Shown here one piece after another: positions 26,046 to 36,100 of a DNA stretch of 64,000 bases (position 1 is its first letter; the number at the start of each line of letters is the position of its first letter). The DNA is from Lachnospiraceae bacterium (GTDB taxonomy: Bacteria; Bacillota; Clostridia; Lachnospirales; Lachnospiraceae), in assembly GCA_017536965.1 (NCBI GenBank), contig JAFWCK010000072.1, forward strand, positions 1 through 64,000, written 5' to 3'. Under the pieces are notes generated by a model. It was not told where the DNA came from and searched no databases. It saw only the letters and a list, made by a program, of their open reading frames with translations. The translations under genes were made by a program, and so were the position numbers.

Positions 26046-26903
26046 ATGAAAGAAAGATTAAACAGAGTCGTTGACAGGTCTGTTCTGCAGCAGGAAGAAC
26101 CGGTATCACCTGCAGAGCCGGAGACCGCAAAAGAAGAGATTCAACCTAAAAAGCCCGAAAAAAGAGCACAAGGGAAGCTGATCCTGATCGGCATTGTAGT
26201 TGTGCTCCTTCTTCTTTTGTCAGTCTTTAAGATCTATGTAGATAATAACTATAAACCACTCCATACCATGGACGATTACCAGGCAATGACTGCTTATGAG
26301 ATCGAAAGCAGTGATAATGCACTTGCAATTCAAAATCCGCAGGCCATTGCAAACAAGAATGCAATAGGCTTTATCATATATGGAGATGAGAGGGTACAAC
26401 GGGAGTGCTACCTTCCGCTTATGATCGCTTTAGCGGAGAACGGTTACTGTGCTTATCTTCCGACAACATTTGGCAATCTTCCGGTTCTGAATCAGGAGGG
26501 AGCAGAGTATGTGATCCGGACATATCGTTCTGTACACACCTGGTATATCATCGCACATGGAAAAGCTTGTCCGGTTGCTGCAAGATATGCAAAATCTAAC
26601 TCTTCCAAGATCAATGGACTGATCTATCTGGGAGGGGCTTCCTATCATACAGATCTGTCTGAGCTGGATCTTCCATTGTTGTCGGTCGCGGGGGCCAATG
26701 ACTCTCTTCTGGATAAAACACGGGCGGAAAAAGCGAAAAAAAATAATCCTGCTGGCAGCGAATATATTTCCATACCGGACGGTAATCATTCAGGTATTCT
26801 GGATACCATTCTCCTGCGCGGCGATACACCGTCATCTCTTTCAAATGAAGAGCAGATCGATCAGACCATTTTGGCCATCTCCACCTTTCTTAATCAGCCG
26901 TGA
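26046..26903 (+). CDS. Membrane-anchored alpha/beta-hydrolase-fold protein lacking the nucleophile
   Basis: A 285-aa protein. A charged cytoplasmic N-terminus (1-43) is followed by one TM helix (44-63) and an extracytoplasmic alpha/beta-hydrolase domain: GFIIYGDERV, IALAENGYCAYLPT, WYIIAHGKACPVAARYA, LPLLSVAGANDSLLD, DGNHSGILD. The elbow that should read GHSxGG is AHGKAC (170-175), with Gly172 where the Ser should be, while Asp219 and His248 are kept. An inactive or non-hydrolytic role is therefore likely. The ATG at 26046 follows TGCTAAAAT (extended -10, 26030-26038) by only 7 nt and has no Shine-Dalgarno, so the message may be leaderless. An upstream in-frame ATG (25989) would place the start inside the hairpin. 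Confidence 0.7.
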   Translation: MKERLNRVVDRSVLQQEEPVSPAEPETAKEEIQPKKPEKRAQGKLILIGIVVVLLLLLSVFKIYVDNNYKPLHTMDDYQAMTAYEIESSDNALAIQNPQAIANKNAIGFIIYGDERVQRECYLPLMIALAENGYCAYLPTTFGNLPVLNQEGAEYVIRTYRSVHTWYIIAHGKACPVAARYAKSNSSKINGLIYLGGASYHTDLSELDLPLLSVAGANDSLLDKTRAEKAKKNNPAGSEYISIPDGNHSGILDTILLRGDTPSSLSNEEQIDQTILAISTFLNQP

Positions 26904-26921
26904 ACGCGCGAAATAACAGTT

Positions 26922-26960
26922 TTGTTAAAAATCCTACAATCTTGTTAAAAATCCTACAAT
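26922..26960 (+). repeat. Two tandem 19-bp repeats upstream of the rex promoter
   Basis: TTGTTAAAAATCCTACAAT occurs at 26922-26940 and again at 26942-26960, a 20-bp period that puts both on the same DNA face. Each begins with TTGTTAA, the Rex half-site, and ends with ACAA, but the inner part does not complete the usual TTAACAA half. They end 4 bp before the -35 box. They are candidate operators for Rex itself or for another regulator. Confidence 0.65.
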
Positions 26961-26964
26961 TTCA

Positions 26965-26993
26965 TTGACATGCCCGAACAGGGCTTTTATAAT
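26965..26993 (+). promoter_or_regulatory. Perfect consensus sigma-A promoter of rex
   Basis: TTGACA (26965-26970), 17 bp, TATAAT (26988-26993). The spacer holds the inverted repeat GCCC/GGGC (26972-26984). The -10 box ends only 9 nt before the rex ATG. Confidence 0.85.
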
Positions 26994-27002
26994 TTGTTTA
27001 TT

Positions 27003-27650
27003 ATGAGTCAGTCAAATCAAATTTCAAAAGCAGTTATCTCACGGCTTCCAAGGTATTACCGGTATCTGCGCGAACTGATCGAAGCAGGTACAGAACGGAT
27101 ATCCTCTGAGGAATTAAGCCGTCTAATGAAAGCAACCGCATCACAGATCAGACAGGACCTCAATCACTTTGGTGGCTTCGGCCAGCAGGGCTATGGTTAT
27201 AACGTCAAGAGTCTGTATAACGAGATTGGTAAGATCCTTGGTGTGGAAGAAGTACATGATCTGATCGTGGTCGGCGCCGGGAACCTGGGCCGGGCCATAG
27301 TCCGTTACAAAGGGTTCGGTGCTCACGGTTTTCATTTCTGCGCGCTCTTTGATATCGATGAGACCCTTTGCGGAAAAACGATCAATGGCGTCAGGGTCTA
27401 TCATACGGATGAACTGGAGTCTTTTGTGCTAAACAACAATGTTGATATTGTCGCACTGACAATACCAACAGATGGTGCACTGAAGGTTTCCAAAAAGCTG
27501 TATGAACTTGGAATCCGCTATTTCTGGAATTTTGCCCACACCGATCTGGAACTTCCAGGTGATGCCATCGTGAAGAATGTACATCTTTTAGATTCCTTAC
27601 TGGAGTTATCATTTACGGTCAGCCGTTCAAAAATTAAAGAAGAAGAATAA
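27003..27650 (+). CDS. rex: Redox-sensing transcriptional repressor Rex
   Basis: It senses the NADH/NAD+ ratio and represses fermentation and respiration genes. The 215-aa product has the N-terminal winged helix (about 1-80: ISRLPRYYRYLREL, SSEELSRLMKATASQIRQDLNHFGGFGQQGYGYNV) and a Rossmann domain with GAGNLG (91-96). The start at MSQSNQISKAV fits the family length. A longer frame opens at 26970 but overlaps the promoter. With the -10 box ending at 26993, transcription should begin about 26999-27003, so the mRNA appears leaderless; no Shine-Dalgarno exists. It overlaps alr by one base. Confidence 0.93.
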   Translation: MSQSNQISKAVISRLPRYYRYLRELIEAGTERISSEELSRLMKATASQIRQDLNHFGGFGQQGYGYNVKSLYNEIGKILGVEEVHDLIVVGAGNLGRAIVRYKGFGAHGFHFCALFDIDETLCGKTINGVRVYHTDELESFVLNNNVDIVALTIPTDGALKVSKKLYELGIRYFWNFAHTDLELPGDAIVKNVHLLDSLLELSFTVSRSKIKEEE

Positions 27651-28801
27651 TGGGAAAATACTATCGTACATATATGGATATTGACCTCGATGCCATTCGT
27701 AGGAATATTCGTAATGCAAAACAGGGAAAAGATAAAAATGAAAAGGTCTGTGCAGTTATAAAGGCAGATGGTTATGGACATGGTGCAGTTCAGATCGCCA
27801 AAAACATTTCTGACATCGTAGATTTCTTTGCTGTTGCCTGTATTGATGAAGCGATGGAACTTGTTCGGAATGGAATCATACATCCAATCCTGATCCTTGG
27901 ATATACACATCCGTCTTATTATGAAACTGCGATTAAAAATGATATCCGCATTACGGTTTATGATGAAAAAGCAGCTGAGAAAATAGCGAAAACAGCCAGA
28001 GCTCTTAATAAACCGGCAAAGATCCATATCAAATTAAATACAGGTATGAACCGGATCGGTTTCCGTCCGACGGATGAGAACCTTAAGGTGATCCAGAAGA
28101 TCAGCCGGATGAAAGGCGTAGAGATCGAAGGCATTTTTACACATCTGCACAGTGCGGATGAAAAAGATCTGACTTCTGCTAAAGCTCAGATCGAATCATT
28201 CCGTTCTTTCACAGAACAATTAAAGGAAGCAGGTGTAGATATTAAGATCCGTCACTGTGCAAACAGCGCTGCAGCTATTAAGCTGCCACAGGCAGATTTT
28301 GACATGTTCCGTCTGGGCATTGTTTTGTACGGCTTATATCCATCCCCGTGTGTGACACAACAGAAACTATATCCGGCGATGTCTTTGTACAGCCATGTCA
28401 CGATGATCAAGACGATCAAAAAAGGCGAAAGTGTCGGATACGGAGCTAAATATACAGCTTCTAAATCGACAAAAGTCGCAACAGTATCGGTTGGTTATGC
28501 AGACGGATATCTGCGGAATCTGACGAATAAAGGCTATGTTCTTATCCGCGGGAAAAGGGCAAACATTCTGGGCAGTGTCTGTATGGATCAGATCATGGTG
28601 GATGTCACAAAGATTCCGGATGTCAAAGTAGATGATACCGTTGTCCTGGTCGGAAAAAGCGGTAATCAGGTCATCACCATGGAAGAAATCGCAGGTCTGG
28701 GAGGAACGATCAATTATGAATTTGCCTGCGGGATCACCAGACGTGTTGCGGCTCGTTATTTCCGTAAAGGAAAGGTTGTTTATATTAAGGAATCTTGCTA
28801 G
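27650..28801 (+). CDS. alr: Alanine racemase
   Basis: A PLP enzyme making D-alanine for peptidoglycan. The 383-aa protein has the cofactor lysine Lys38 in VIKADGYGHGA, the (alpha/beta)8 barrel with LNTGMNRIGF and HCANSAAA, and the second catalytic Tyr in VGYGAKYTA, followed by the C-terminal beta domain (SVCMDQIMVDV). It starts on the last base of the rex stop codon (TAATG), so it is co-transcribed with rex. D-alanine supply could also serve the dlt-like cluster upstream, but that is speculation. Confidence 0.93.
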   Translation: MGKYYRTYMDIDLDAIRRNIRNAKQGKDKNEKVCAVIKADGYGHGAVQIAKNISDIVDFFAVACIDEAMELVRNGIIHPILILGYTHPSYYETAIKNDIRITVYDEKAAEKIAKTARALNKPAKIHIKLNTGMNRIGFRPTDENLKVIQKISRMKGVEIEGIFTHLHSADEKDLTSAKAQIESFRSFTEQLKEAGVDIKIRHCANSAAAIKLPQADFDMFRLGIVLYGLYPSPCVTQQKLYPAMSLYSHVTMIKTIKKGESVGYGAKYTASKSTKVATVSVGYADGYLRNLTNKGYVLIRGKRANILGSVCMDQIMVDVTKIPDVKVDDTVVLVGKSGNQVITMEEIAGLGGTINYEFACGITRRVAARYFRKGKVVYIKESC

Positions 28802-28845
28802 AATAAAGCATAGACAGGCAGTCACCGCATAGAAAGGAAATAGTA

Positions 28846-29703
28846 ATGGAAGATAACCCTCGAGCGGGATTTTTCGGTAAATTATTTAAAAAGAAAGACG
28901 AAAACGAATTTGAAAATGAGATCGTTTCCATGCTGAATGAAGGGCAGGAACAGGGAGAAATCCTGGAAAGCGAAGCGGAAATGATCACCAATATATTTGA
29001 TCTGGATGAAACTAACAGCTCAGAGATCATGACCCACAGAAAAAACATCCGTGCGATCGATGGGGATGCGACTCTGGAAGAGGCAATGGAATTCATTCTG
29101 GACGAACCATTCTCCCGTTTCCCTGTATATCAGGAAAGCATCGATAATATCATCGGGATCCTTCACATTAAGGATGCGATCAAATATTATGTAAAAGAAA
29201 ATGTCCGGGACAGAGCAGTGAAAGAGATTGAAGGATTACTGCAGAAGGCCTATTTTATCCCGGAAACAAGCAAGATCAACAGTATCTTCAAAAATATGCA
29301 GTCCCAGAAGACCCATATGGAGATCGTCGTGGATGAATATGGGCAGACCTCCGGGATCATTTGCATGGAAGATATCCTGGAAGAGATCGTTGGCAATATT
29401 TTTGACGAGCACGATGAAGTAGAAGTCAACATTACAAAGATATCGGATCAGGTCTATCATGTAAAAGGCTTGACTCCTTTGTCAGAACTGGAAGAAGAAC
29501 TGGGTATCTCTTTTGAGGACGAAGATTTTGAGACTTTGAACGGCTACCTGATCTCTAAGATCGACCGGATCCCGGATCAGGATGCAGGAACTATTATTAA
29601 AGAAAACGGCGTGACGTATCAGATCCTTGCCGTTGATGATAAAACGATTTCTCTGGTTAAGATCACGATGGACAAACCAGAAGAGTCCGTTGCAGAACTA
29701 TAA
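28846..29703 (+). CDS. CorC/HlyC-type protein with CBS pair, no membrane domain
   Basis: A 285-aa soluble protein. After a short basic N-terminus it has NEGQEQGEILESEAEMI, a linker typical of CorC/HlyC proteins, two CBS domains (about 60-120 and 125-190, with FSRFPVYQESIDNIIGILHIKD and MEIVVDEYGQTSGIICMEDILEEIVGNI), and a C-terminal CorC_HlyC/transporter-associated domain (VYHVKGLTPLSELEEELG). Lacking the DUF21 membrane domain, it is of the TlyC/CorC short type. The hemolysin name is historical; ion-homeostasis roles are more often reported. AAAGGAAA precedes the ATG. Confidence 0.85.
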   Translation: MEDNPRAGFFGKLFKKKDENEFENEIVSMLNEGQEQGEILESEAEMITNIFDLDETNSSEIMTHRKNIRAIDGDATLEEAMEFILDEPFSRFPVYQESIDNIIGILHIKDAIKYYVKENVRDRAVKEIEGLLQKAYFIPETSKINSIFKNMQSQKTHMEIVVDEYGQTSGIICMEDILEEIVGNIFDEHDEVEVNITKISDQVYHVKGLTPLSELEEELGISFEDEDFETLNGYLISKIDRIPDQDAGTIIKENGVTYQILAVDDKTISLVKITMDKPEESVAEL

Positions 29704-29724
29704 CAGAGAAGAAAGAGGGAAATT

Positions 29725-30453
29725 ATGTCAGGACATTCTAAATTTGCGAATATCAAGCACAAAAAAGAAAAAAATGATGCAGCAAAAGGTAAAATGTTTA
29801 CCATTATCGGAAAAGAAATAGCGATTGCTGTCAAGGAAGGCGGACCGGATCCTTCCAACAACTCTAAACTCCGTGATGTGATCGCAAAAGCAAAAGCAAA
29901 CAACATGCCAAATGATACCATTGAAAGAGGTATTAAAAAGGCCGCTGGCGATGCCAATTCCGTCAATTATGAAGTGATGACTTATGAAGGCTACGGTCCT
30001 TCCGGAATCGCCATTATCGTAGATACACTGACCGATAATAAAAACCGGACAGCTGCTAACGTAAAACATGCATTTTCCAAAGGGAACGGCAATATCGGCA
30101 CGCCGGGCTGTGTGTCTTATATGTTTGATAAAAAAGGACAGATCATTATCGACCGGGAAGAAGTCTCCATGGATTCAGATGAATTAATGATGACTGCCCT
30201 GGATGCCGGCGCTGAGGATTTTGTAGAAGAAGAGGATTCTTACACCATCCTGACATCCCCGGATGATTTCAGCCAGGTCCGTGAAGCTTTAGAAGCTGCT
30301 GGAATCCCAATGGTAGAAGCCCAGGTGGAAATGATCCCGCAGACATATGTGGATCTGACAGATGAAGAAGACATCAAGAATCTGAACCGTATCCTGGATA
30401 TGCTGGATGACGATGACGATGTCCAGGAAGTTTATCATAACTGGAATGAATGA
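29725..30453 (+). CDS. yebC: YebC/PmpR (TACO1) family protein
   Basis: A 242-aa protein with the invariant start [23 protein letters not shown] and the three-domain YebC layout, ending in a Asp/Glu-rich helix ([20 protein letters not shown]). The family was named as DNA-binding regulators, but evidence for several members favours a translation role at polyproline or stalled ribosomes. Shine-Dalgarno AGAGGGAAA. It lies 21 nt after the CorC-like gene and 18 nt before the radical-SAM gene. Confidence 0.92.
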   Translation: MSGHSKFANIKHKKEKNDAAKGKMFTIIGKEIAIAVKEGGPDPSNNSKLRDVIAKAKANNMPNDTIERGIKKAAGDANSVNYEVMTYEGYGPSGIAIIVDTLTDNKNRTAANVKHAFSKGNGNIGTPGCVSYMFDKKGQIIIDREEVSMDSDELMMTALDAGAEDFVEEEDSYTILTSPDDFSQVREALEAAGIPMVEAQVEMIPQTYVDLTDEEDIKNLNRILDMLDDDDDVQEVYHNWNE

Positions 30454-30471
30454 TCACAGACGCATTATAAG

Positions 30472-31851
30472 ATGAAGAAGCATATGATCGTGGGCGTAGA
30501 GCCAGGCTCCATCGCCCACGAATTATCTATAGAACCGGGCGATCATCTCCTGACAGTGAATCAAGAACCTGTCAGGGATGTTTTTGATTATCAGTTTTTT
30601 GTTACAGAAGAGTATCTGACGCTGGAAATCGAAAAAAAGAACGGGGATATCGAAGAAATCGAAATTGAAAAGGATCCGGGGGAAGATCTGGGTCTTTTAT
30701 TTGCTTCTGATCTGATGGATGAGTACCGTTCCTGTGCGAATCGCTGTATTTTCTGCTTCATTGATCAAATGCCTCCGGGAATGCGTGAGACACTCTATTT
30801 TAAAGATGATGATTCCCGTCTTTCTTTTCTTCAGGGAAACTATGTGACTTTGACGAATATGAAAGAGGAGGATGTCGAAAGGATCATCCGCTACCGGATG
30901 GAGCCGATTAATATATCTATCCATACAACCAACCCGGATCTGCGCTGCAAGATGCTGCAAAACCGGTTCGCCGGCAAAGCGCTTTCTTACATTGACCGGT
31001 TATATGAAGCCGGCATCACGATGAACGGGCAGATCGTTCTTTGTAAAGGAGTAAATGACGGAGAAGAACTTGAAAAAACACTTTCTGATCTTTCCCGCTA
31101 TGTTCCAGTTATGGAATCTGTCTCTATTGTTCCGGTTGGTCTGACCAAATACCGTGATAATCTTTTTCCGCTGGAACCTTTTTCCAAAAAAGATGCGGAA
31201 AATGTCATAAAAACGGTAGAAAAATTTCAAAATTCTATATATAATAAATCATTAACTCATTTCGTTCACGCGAGTGATGAGTTTTATCTGCTTGCAGAGG
31301 CACCGCTTCCGGAAGAAGAACGCTATGACGGCTATCTCCAACTGGAAAACGGTGTTGGTATGTTACGTCTGCTGAAAGAGGAGTTCCAGGAGGCATTAGA
31401 AGCGATAAAAACAGATCTTTCTATTGACAGATCCTTTTCCATCGCTACAGGTGCCCTGGCTTATCCGTATGTAAAAGAATTGACGGAACTGGCATGTAAA
31501 AAAATGCCAGATAGCAGGATCGATTTTCGTGTGTTTGAGATTAAAAATCACTTTTTCGGGGAATCGATCACTGTATCCGGTCTGATCTGCGGACAGGATA
31601 TCATTGCGCAGTTAAAAGGAAAAGAGTTAGGGAAAGAGCTCCTTCTTCCTGTTAATATGTTCCGCTCCGGAGAAGAATACTTTCTGGATGATGTGACCAA
31701 AGCGGACCTGGAACGGGAGCTGAAAGTAAAAGTGACGATTGTGCCTAGAGACGGCGAAGCACTGCTTCGTGCGATCATGGGACTGGAGAATACAGATTTT
31801 AGGAGACAGATATATGAGCAAGCCGATCGTGGCGATCGTTGGCAGGCCTAA
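30472..31851 (+). CDS. DUF512 radical SAM protein with PDZ domain
   Basis: A 459-aa protein. A PDZ-like N-terminal domain ([24 protein letters not shown]) is followed by the radical-SAM [4Fe-4S] motif with Cys88, Cys92 and Cys95 ([15 protein letters not shown]) and then DUF512 (about 280-450). Its biochemical function is not established. In Clostridia it conserves its place before der, and here the der start codon lies 38 nt inside its 3' end, so co-translation is likely. Confidence 0.88.
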   Translation: MKKHMIVGVEPGSIAHELSIEPGDHLLTVNQEPVRDVFDYQFFVTEEYLTLEIEKKNGDIEEIEIEKDPGEDLGLLFASDLMDEYRSCANRCIFCFIDQMPPGMRETLYFKDDDSRLSFLQGNYVTLTNMKEEDVERIIRYRMEPINISIHTTNPDLRCKMLQNRFAGKALSYIDRLYEAGITMNGQIVLCKGVNDGEELEKTLSDLSRYVPVMESVSIVPVGLTKYRDNLFPLEPFSKKDAENVIKTVEKFQNSIYNKSLTHFVHASDEFYLLAEAPLPEEERYDGYLQLENGVGMLRLLKEEFQEALEAIKTDLSIDRSFSIATGALAYPYVKELTELACKKMPDSRIDFRVFEIKNHFFGESITVSGLICGQDIIAQLKGKELGKELLLPVNMFRSGEEYFLDDVTKADLERELKVKVTIVPRDGEALLRAIMGLENTDFRRQIYEQADRGDRWQA

Positions 31852-33139
31852 TGTAGGAAAATCCACATTATTTAATGCTCTGGCCGGCCGGAATATTGCC
31901 ATCGTTAAAGATACGCCGGGTGTGACCCGAGACCGGATCTATGCCGATGTTTCCTGGCTGGATATGGATTTTACACTGATCGACACCGGCGGAATTGAGC
32001 CGGACAGCAGTGATGTGATCCTGTCTCAAATGAGAGCACAGGCGCAGATCGCGATCGACACCGCTGATGTCATTATCTTTATCACAGATGTCAGACAAGG
32101 TCTTGTTGATGCGGATGATAAAGTCGCTGACATGCTCAGACGGTCTCATAAGCCGATCGTTCTGGCAGTCAATAAAGTAGATAACATGGCAAAGTATCTG
32201 CCTGATGTCTATGAGTTTTATAATCTGGGATTAGGTGATCCGATCCCCATCTCAGCAGCTAATAAGCTGGGGTTCGGAGATATGCTGGATGAAGTGACCC
32301 GCCATTTTGACCGGTCTTACCTGGAAGAAGAGGAAGATGAACGTCCGAGAATAGCGATCATCGGCAAACCAAACGTCGGGAAATCATCCATGATCAACGC
32401 CTTATTAGGCGAAAACAGAGTACTGGTTTCCGATATTCCTGGAACGACACGTGATGCGATCGATACGATCATAGAACGTGATGGGAAGGAATATGTGTTT
32501 ATCGATACAGCCGGACTCAGACGGAAATCTAAGATTAAAGAAGAACTGGAACGTTATTCCATTGTCCGTGCTGTTGCTGCAGTTGAAAAGGCAGATGTTG
32601 TTATTGTTGTGATTTCTGCAGAAGAAGGAATTACCGAACAGGATGCCAAAATTGCAGGGATCGCACACGAGCGTGGAAAAGGCATCATTATTGCCGTCAA
32701 TAAATGGGATGCGATCGAAAAAGATGACAAAACGATCTATCGTTTTTCGGATAAGGTCCGTCAGGTGCTTTCTTTTATGCCTTATGCCAGACTTTTGTTT
32801 GTATCTGCTAAGACAGGGCAGCGGATGGAAAAACTGTTCGAATTGATCGATGTGGTTGTCGAGAATCATTCACGTAGGATCCAGACGGGTGTACTGAATG
32901 AAATCATCACCGAAGCAACAGCTCTGAACCAGCCGCCTTCTGATAAGGGAAAACGTTTAAAGATTTTTTATACAACGCAGGTTGCGGTTAAACCGCCGAC
33001 ATTTGTTGTATTTGTAAATGATAAGGAACTAATGCATTTTTCTTATCTTCGATACCTGGAGAATAAGATCCGGGAAGCTTTTGGTTTTGAAGGGACACCT
33101 CTTAAGTTCTTTGTACGGGAGCGAAAAGAGAGGGAGTAA
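31814..33139 (+). CDS. der: Ribosome biogenesis GTPase Der (EngA)
   Basis: A 441-aa GTPase for 50S subunit maturation. It has two tandem G domains: GRPNVGKST (10-18) with DTPGVTRDR and DTGG, and GKPNVGKSS (about 182-190) with [11 protein letters not shown] and DTAG, NKWD; then the KH-like C-terminal domain. The ATG at 31814 has AGGAG upstream and gives the normal [13 protein letters not shown] start. The longer frame from 31739 would add 25 unsupported residues. Confidence 0.95.
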   Translation: MSKPIVAIVGRPNVGKSTLFNALAGRNIAIVKDTPGVTRDRIYADVSWLDMDFTLIDTGGIEPDSSDVILSQMRAQAQIAIDTADVIIFITDVRQGLVDADDKVADMLRRSHKPIVLAVNKVDNMAKYLPDVYEFYNLGLGDPIPISAANKLGFGDMLDEVTRHFDRSYLEEEEDERPRIAIIGKPNVGKSSMINALLGENRVLVSDIPGTTRDAIDTIIERDGKEYVFIDTAGLRRKSKIKEELERYSIVRAVAAVEKADVVIVVISAEEGITEQDAKIAGIAHERGKGIIIAVNKWDAIEKDDKTIYRFSDKVRQVLSFMPYARLLFVSAKTGQRMEKLFELIDVVVENHSRRIQTGVLNEIITEATALNQPPSDKGKRLKIFYTTQVAVKPPTFVVFVNDKELMHFSYLRYLENKIREAFGFEGTPLKFFVRERKERE

Positions 33140-33175
33140 ATAGACAAACATATTTTACTCGGGGGAATTTAGGAA

Positions 33176-36100
33176 ATGCCGTTAACACCGTTTTTTACAC
33201 CAGAACGAATATTTTTACTGTATTGCCTTGTCGGAGGCTTTATTATCGGACAGCTTCAGTTTTCGTTTTTCTTATCAAAACTGAAGAAAAAAGATCTCCG
33301 TCATCATGGTACCGGAGATTATGGCGCTACCAATGCGTTCCGTGTTCTTGGTGCTCCTTTCGGTATTCTGACATTTCTCCTTGATTTCGGTAAGACTGTA
33401 CTTGCCATTTATATTGCGACAAAAGTTCTCCCGATGCATCCTGAACTGGCGATCGATTTTCACGCACTTGTTCTTTACACGGGGTTAGGTGTCGTTCTTG
33501 GTCATATCTTTCCTGTTTATCTGAAATTCAGAGGTGGAAAAGGTTTTTCCTGCACTCTTGCAACGTTCTTATGTCTGCAGGATATCAAACTGACCGGTAT
33601 CGTGATCCTGGTATTCCTGATCATGTTCCTGATCTCCAGATACGTATCGCTGTCATCCATGGTGACAGTGTTCTTTGGCGCCATCAGTTTTATGTTCTTT
33701 ATGCTGATGCGATGGACCTATGTGGAAACGGACTGGATCTTTGACTGCCAGTGCGCTTTGGTCCTGTTATTTGTTTTCTGCCTGATCGCACATAGAGGCA
33801 ATATTGTACGACTTGTCTTTGGAGATGAGAGAAAGTTTTATTTCCGGAAGAAAAAACGGCTGGAAGCCCTGGAAGAGGACTATACCAATTTTGATAAATA
33901 CTTTGATGAGGTCGAGGCGGAAGAGTCCGGTCTTGCATCGGTCGAAGCAGCTCTTTTAAGCGATGAAGCAGATCTGGATGCAGAAGGACTGGATGAGATG
34001 ACTGAAGCAGCGGAAGAAGCCGCGGAAGAGGCGGAGGAAGCTGCAGAAGAAGTTGTTGAGGAAACAGCAGAAGAAACGATCGAAGCGGAAGCAGAAGCTG
34101 CCCAGGAGACTGCTGAAAATGCCGAAGAAGCAGAAGAGACAGTTGAAGAAGCAGCTGAAACAGTTGAAGAAGAAGTAGAAGAAGCAACGGAAGCTGTAGA
34201 AGAAATTGCAGAAGAAACTGCTGAAACTACAGAAGAAGCAGCGGAAGCTGTAGAAGAAACAGTAGAAGAAACAGCAAAAGAGACTGCGGAAGTTGTAGAA
34301 GAAACAGCAGAAGAGACTGCGGAAGCTGTAGAAGAAACCATAGAAGAGACTGCGGAAACTACGGAAGAAACAGCGGAAGAAATTACAGAATCTGCTGAAG
34401 AGATCATAGAAGAAACGGTTGAAGAATCTGAAAAAACTGCTGAAGAAACAGTTGAGGAAGTTTCAGAAGAAGCAGAAGAAATGGCAGATCAAGCAGTTGT
34501 TGAAGAAACGGAAGAGGAAGCTGCCGAAGAAAATACTGAAGAAGTAGCTGAAGCTGTGGAAGAAGCAGCTGAAGATATAACAGAATCTGCCGAGGAGATC
34601 AGTGAAACAGCTGAAGAGGCTGTAGAAGAGTCTGCTGAGGAAACAGCAGAAGCTGCAGAAGAAACAGAAGAAACTGTTGAAAAGGCTGCTGCAGCTGCAA
34701 TTCCGTTAGCAGGTTTCTTTGGCAGAATTAAATCTCTGTTCCGTAAACCGGAAGAAGCAGATGAACTTAATACTGCAGAATCTATTGAACCTGTATCTGA
34801 AGAAATCCAGGAAACAGTGGAAGAAACAGATGCGACGATTGAAGATCATCTGAAAACCAAGTTTAAAGACTTTGACATTACGAAAAAGATAGGTCTTTCT
34901 CTTGGAGGAGAAGAAGAAAATCCGGAAGATGTTACGCAGTCTGACAATGTAGAAGAATCTCCTGAAAATGAAACGGCTAATGTGGATGCTGGAGGTGTGT
35001 TTGCGGCAGGTTTCTTCGGCCGGATGAAAGATAAACTGCAGAAAGCTATCCACCCGCAAGAAAAAGAAATACCGGGATTCCTGTCAGATGACATGAGTCA
35101 CACAGAAGAAGTGGTTAATGATGCAGTGGAAACGGCTGCAGAAGCAGTAGAAGAAGCAACAGAAGAATTCCCTGAAACTGTTGAGGATGCAGAAGAAGAG
35201 ATTTCTGATGTCGTAGAAGAGTCGGCGGAAGAAACGGCTGAAGCTGTTGAAGAAACAGCCGTAGATGTAGAAGAAACAGCGGAAGAAATTACAGAGAATG
35301 TAGAAGACACAGTAGAAGAAGCTGCAGAGATCACAGGAGGAGTGGTTTTACCTGGCTTCTTTGCAAGAATGAAAGCGAAAGTTCTCAGATCTGTGAACCT
35401 GGATGAGTGGAAGGAAGACGCTCAGGAAGCTTCTGAAGAAATAGAAAATGCTGCAGATGAAGTTTTCGGCAATGAGGATACTACAAATGAGATTCAGGCT
35501 TTTGAAGGAGCAGAAGAAGCTGCTGAATCTGTAGAAGAATTTGATGAAAATCCTTCAGAAGAACTGATAGAAGAACCTGCTCAAGAGGTAATTGAAGAAG
35601 TTTCGGAAAAAGCCCCTTCAAAATTAACCGGGTTCCTGAATAAAGTAAGATCGATCCTTCCAAATCACGGCGAAGAACAACAGGAATCTTTTGAAGAAGA
35701 GCCAGCTGGCATTTCAGAAACTGCGGACGATGCTCTGGAAGCAGCAACGGAGACTGCCCAGATGACAGAAGAAGAGGCACAGCAGCTGGAAGAAGCCGGA
35801 GAAGAGTTTTTTGACTCAGTTACCGGGGATCTGGCGGAAACAGAAGAAGCAATCGATGATATTGCAGTTGAACCTAAGGTTGGTTTCTTTGGCAAGATCC
35901 GTAACAAATTCCGTAATTTTGATATTTCCCAGAAAATCGGACTTTCTCTGAATACAGAAGAACAGGCAGAGCCGCAAGAAGATTTAAAAGATTCTGCCTC
36001 GGAGAAAGTCGAAGACCTTAAAGATACATTAGAAGACAAGATAGAAGATTTCAAGGAATCTGTAGAGGAAAAGGTTGAGGATATTAAAGATTCCGCCCAG

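Noticed and set aside
26970..27002. Earlier start for rex
   Set aside because: The extra 11 codons would begin on the last base of the -35 box and contain the -10 box, so they cannot be on the mRNA.
31739..31813. Earlier start for der
   Set aside because: It would add 25 residues unlike the family; AGGAG and [13 protein letters not shown] fix the start at 31814.
30472..31851. DUF512 protein as a frameshifted gene because of the overlap with der
   Set aside because: The 38-nt overlap is simple; both frames are intact and the order is usual in Clostridia.
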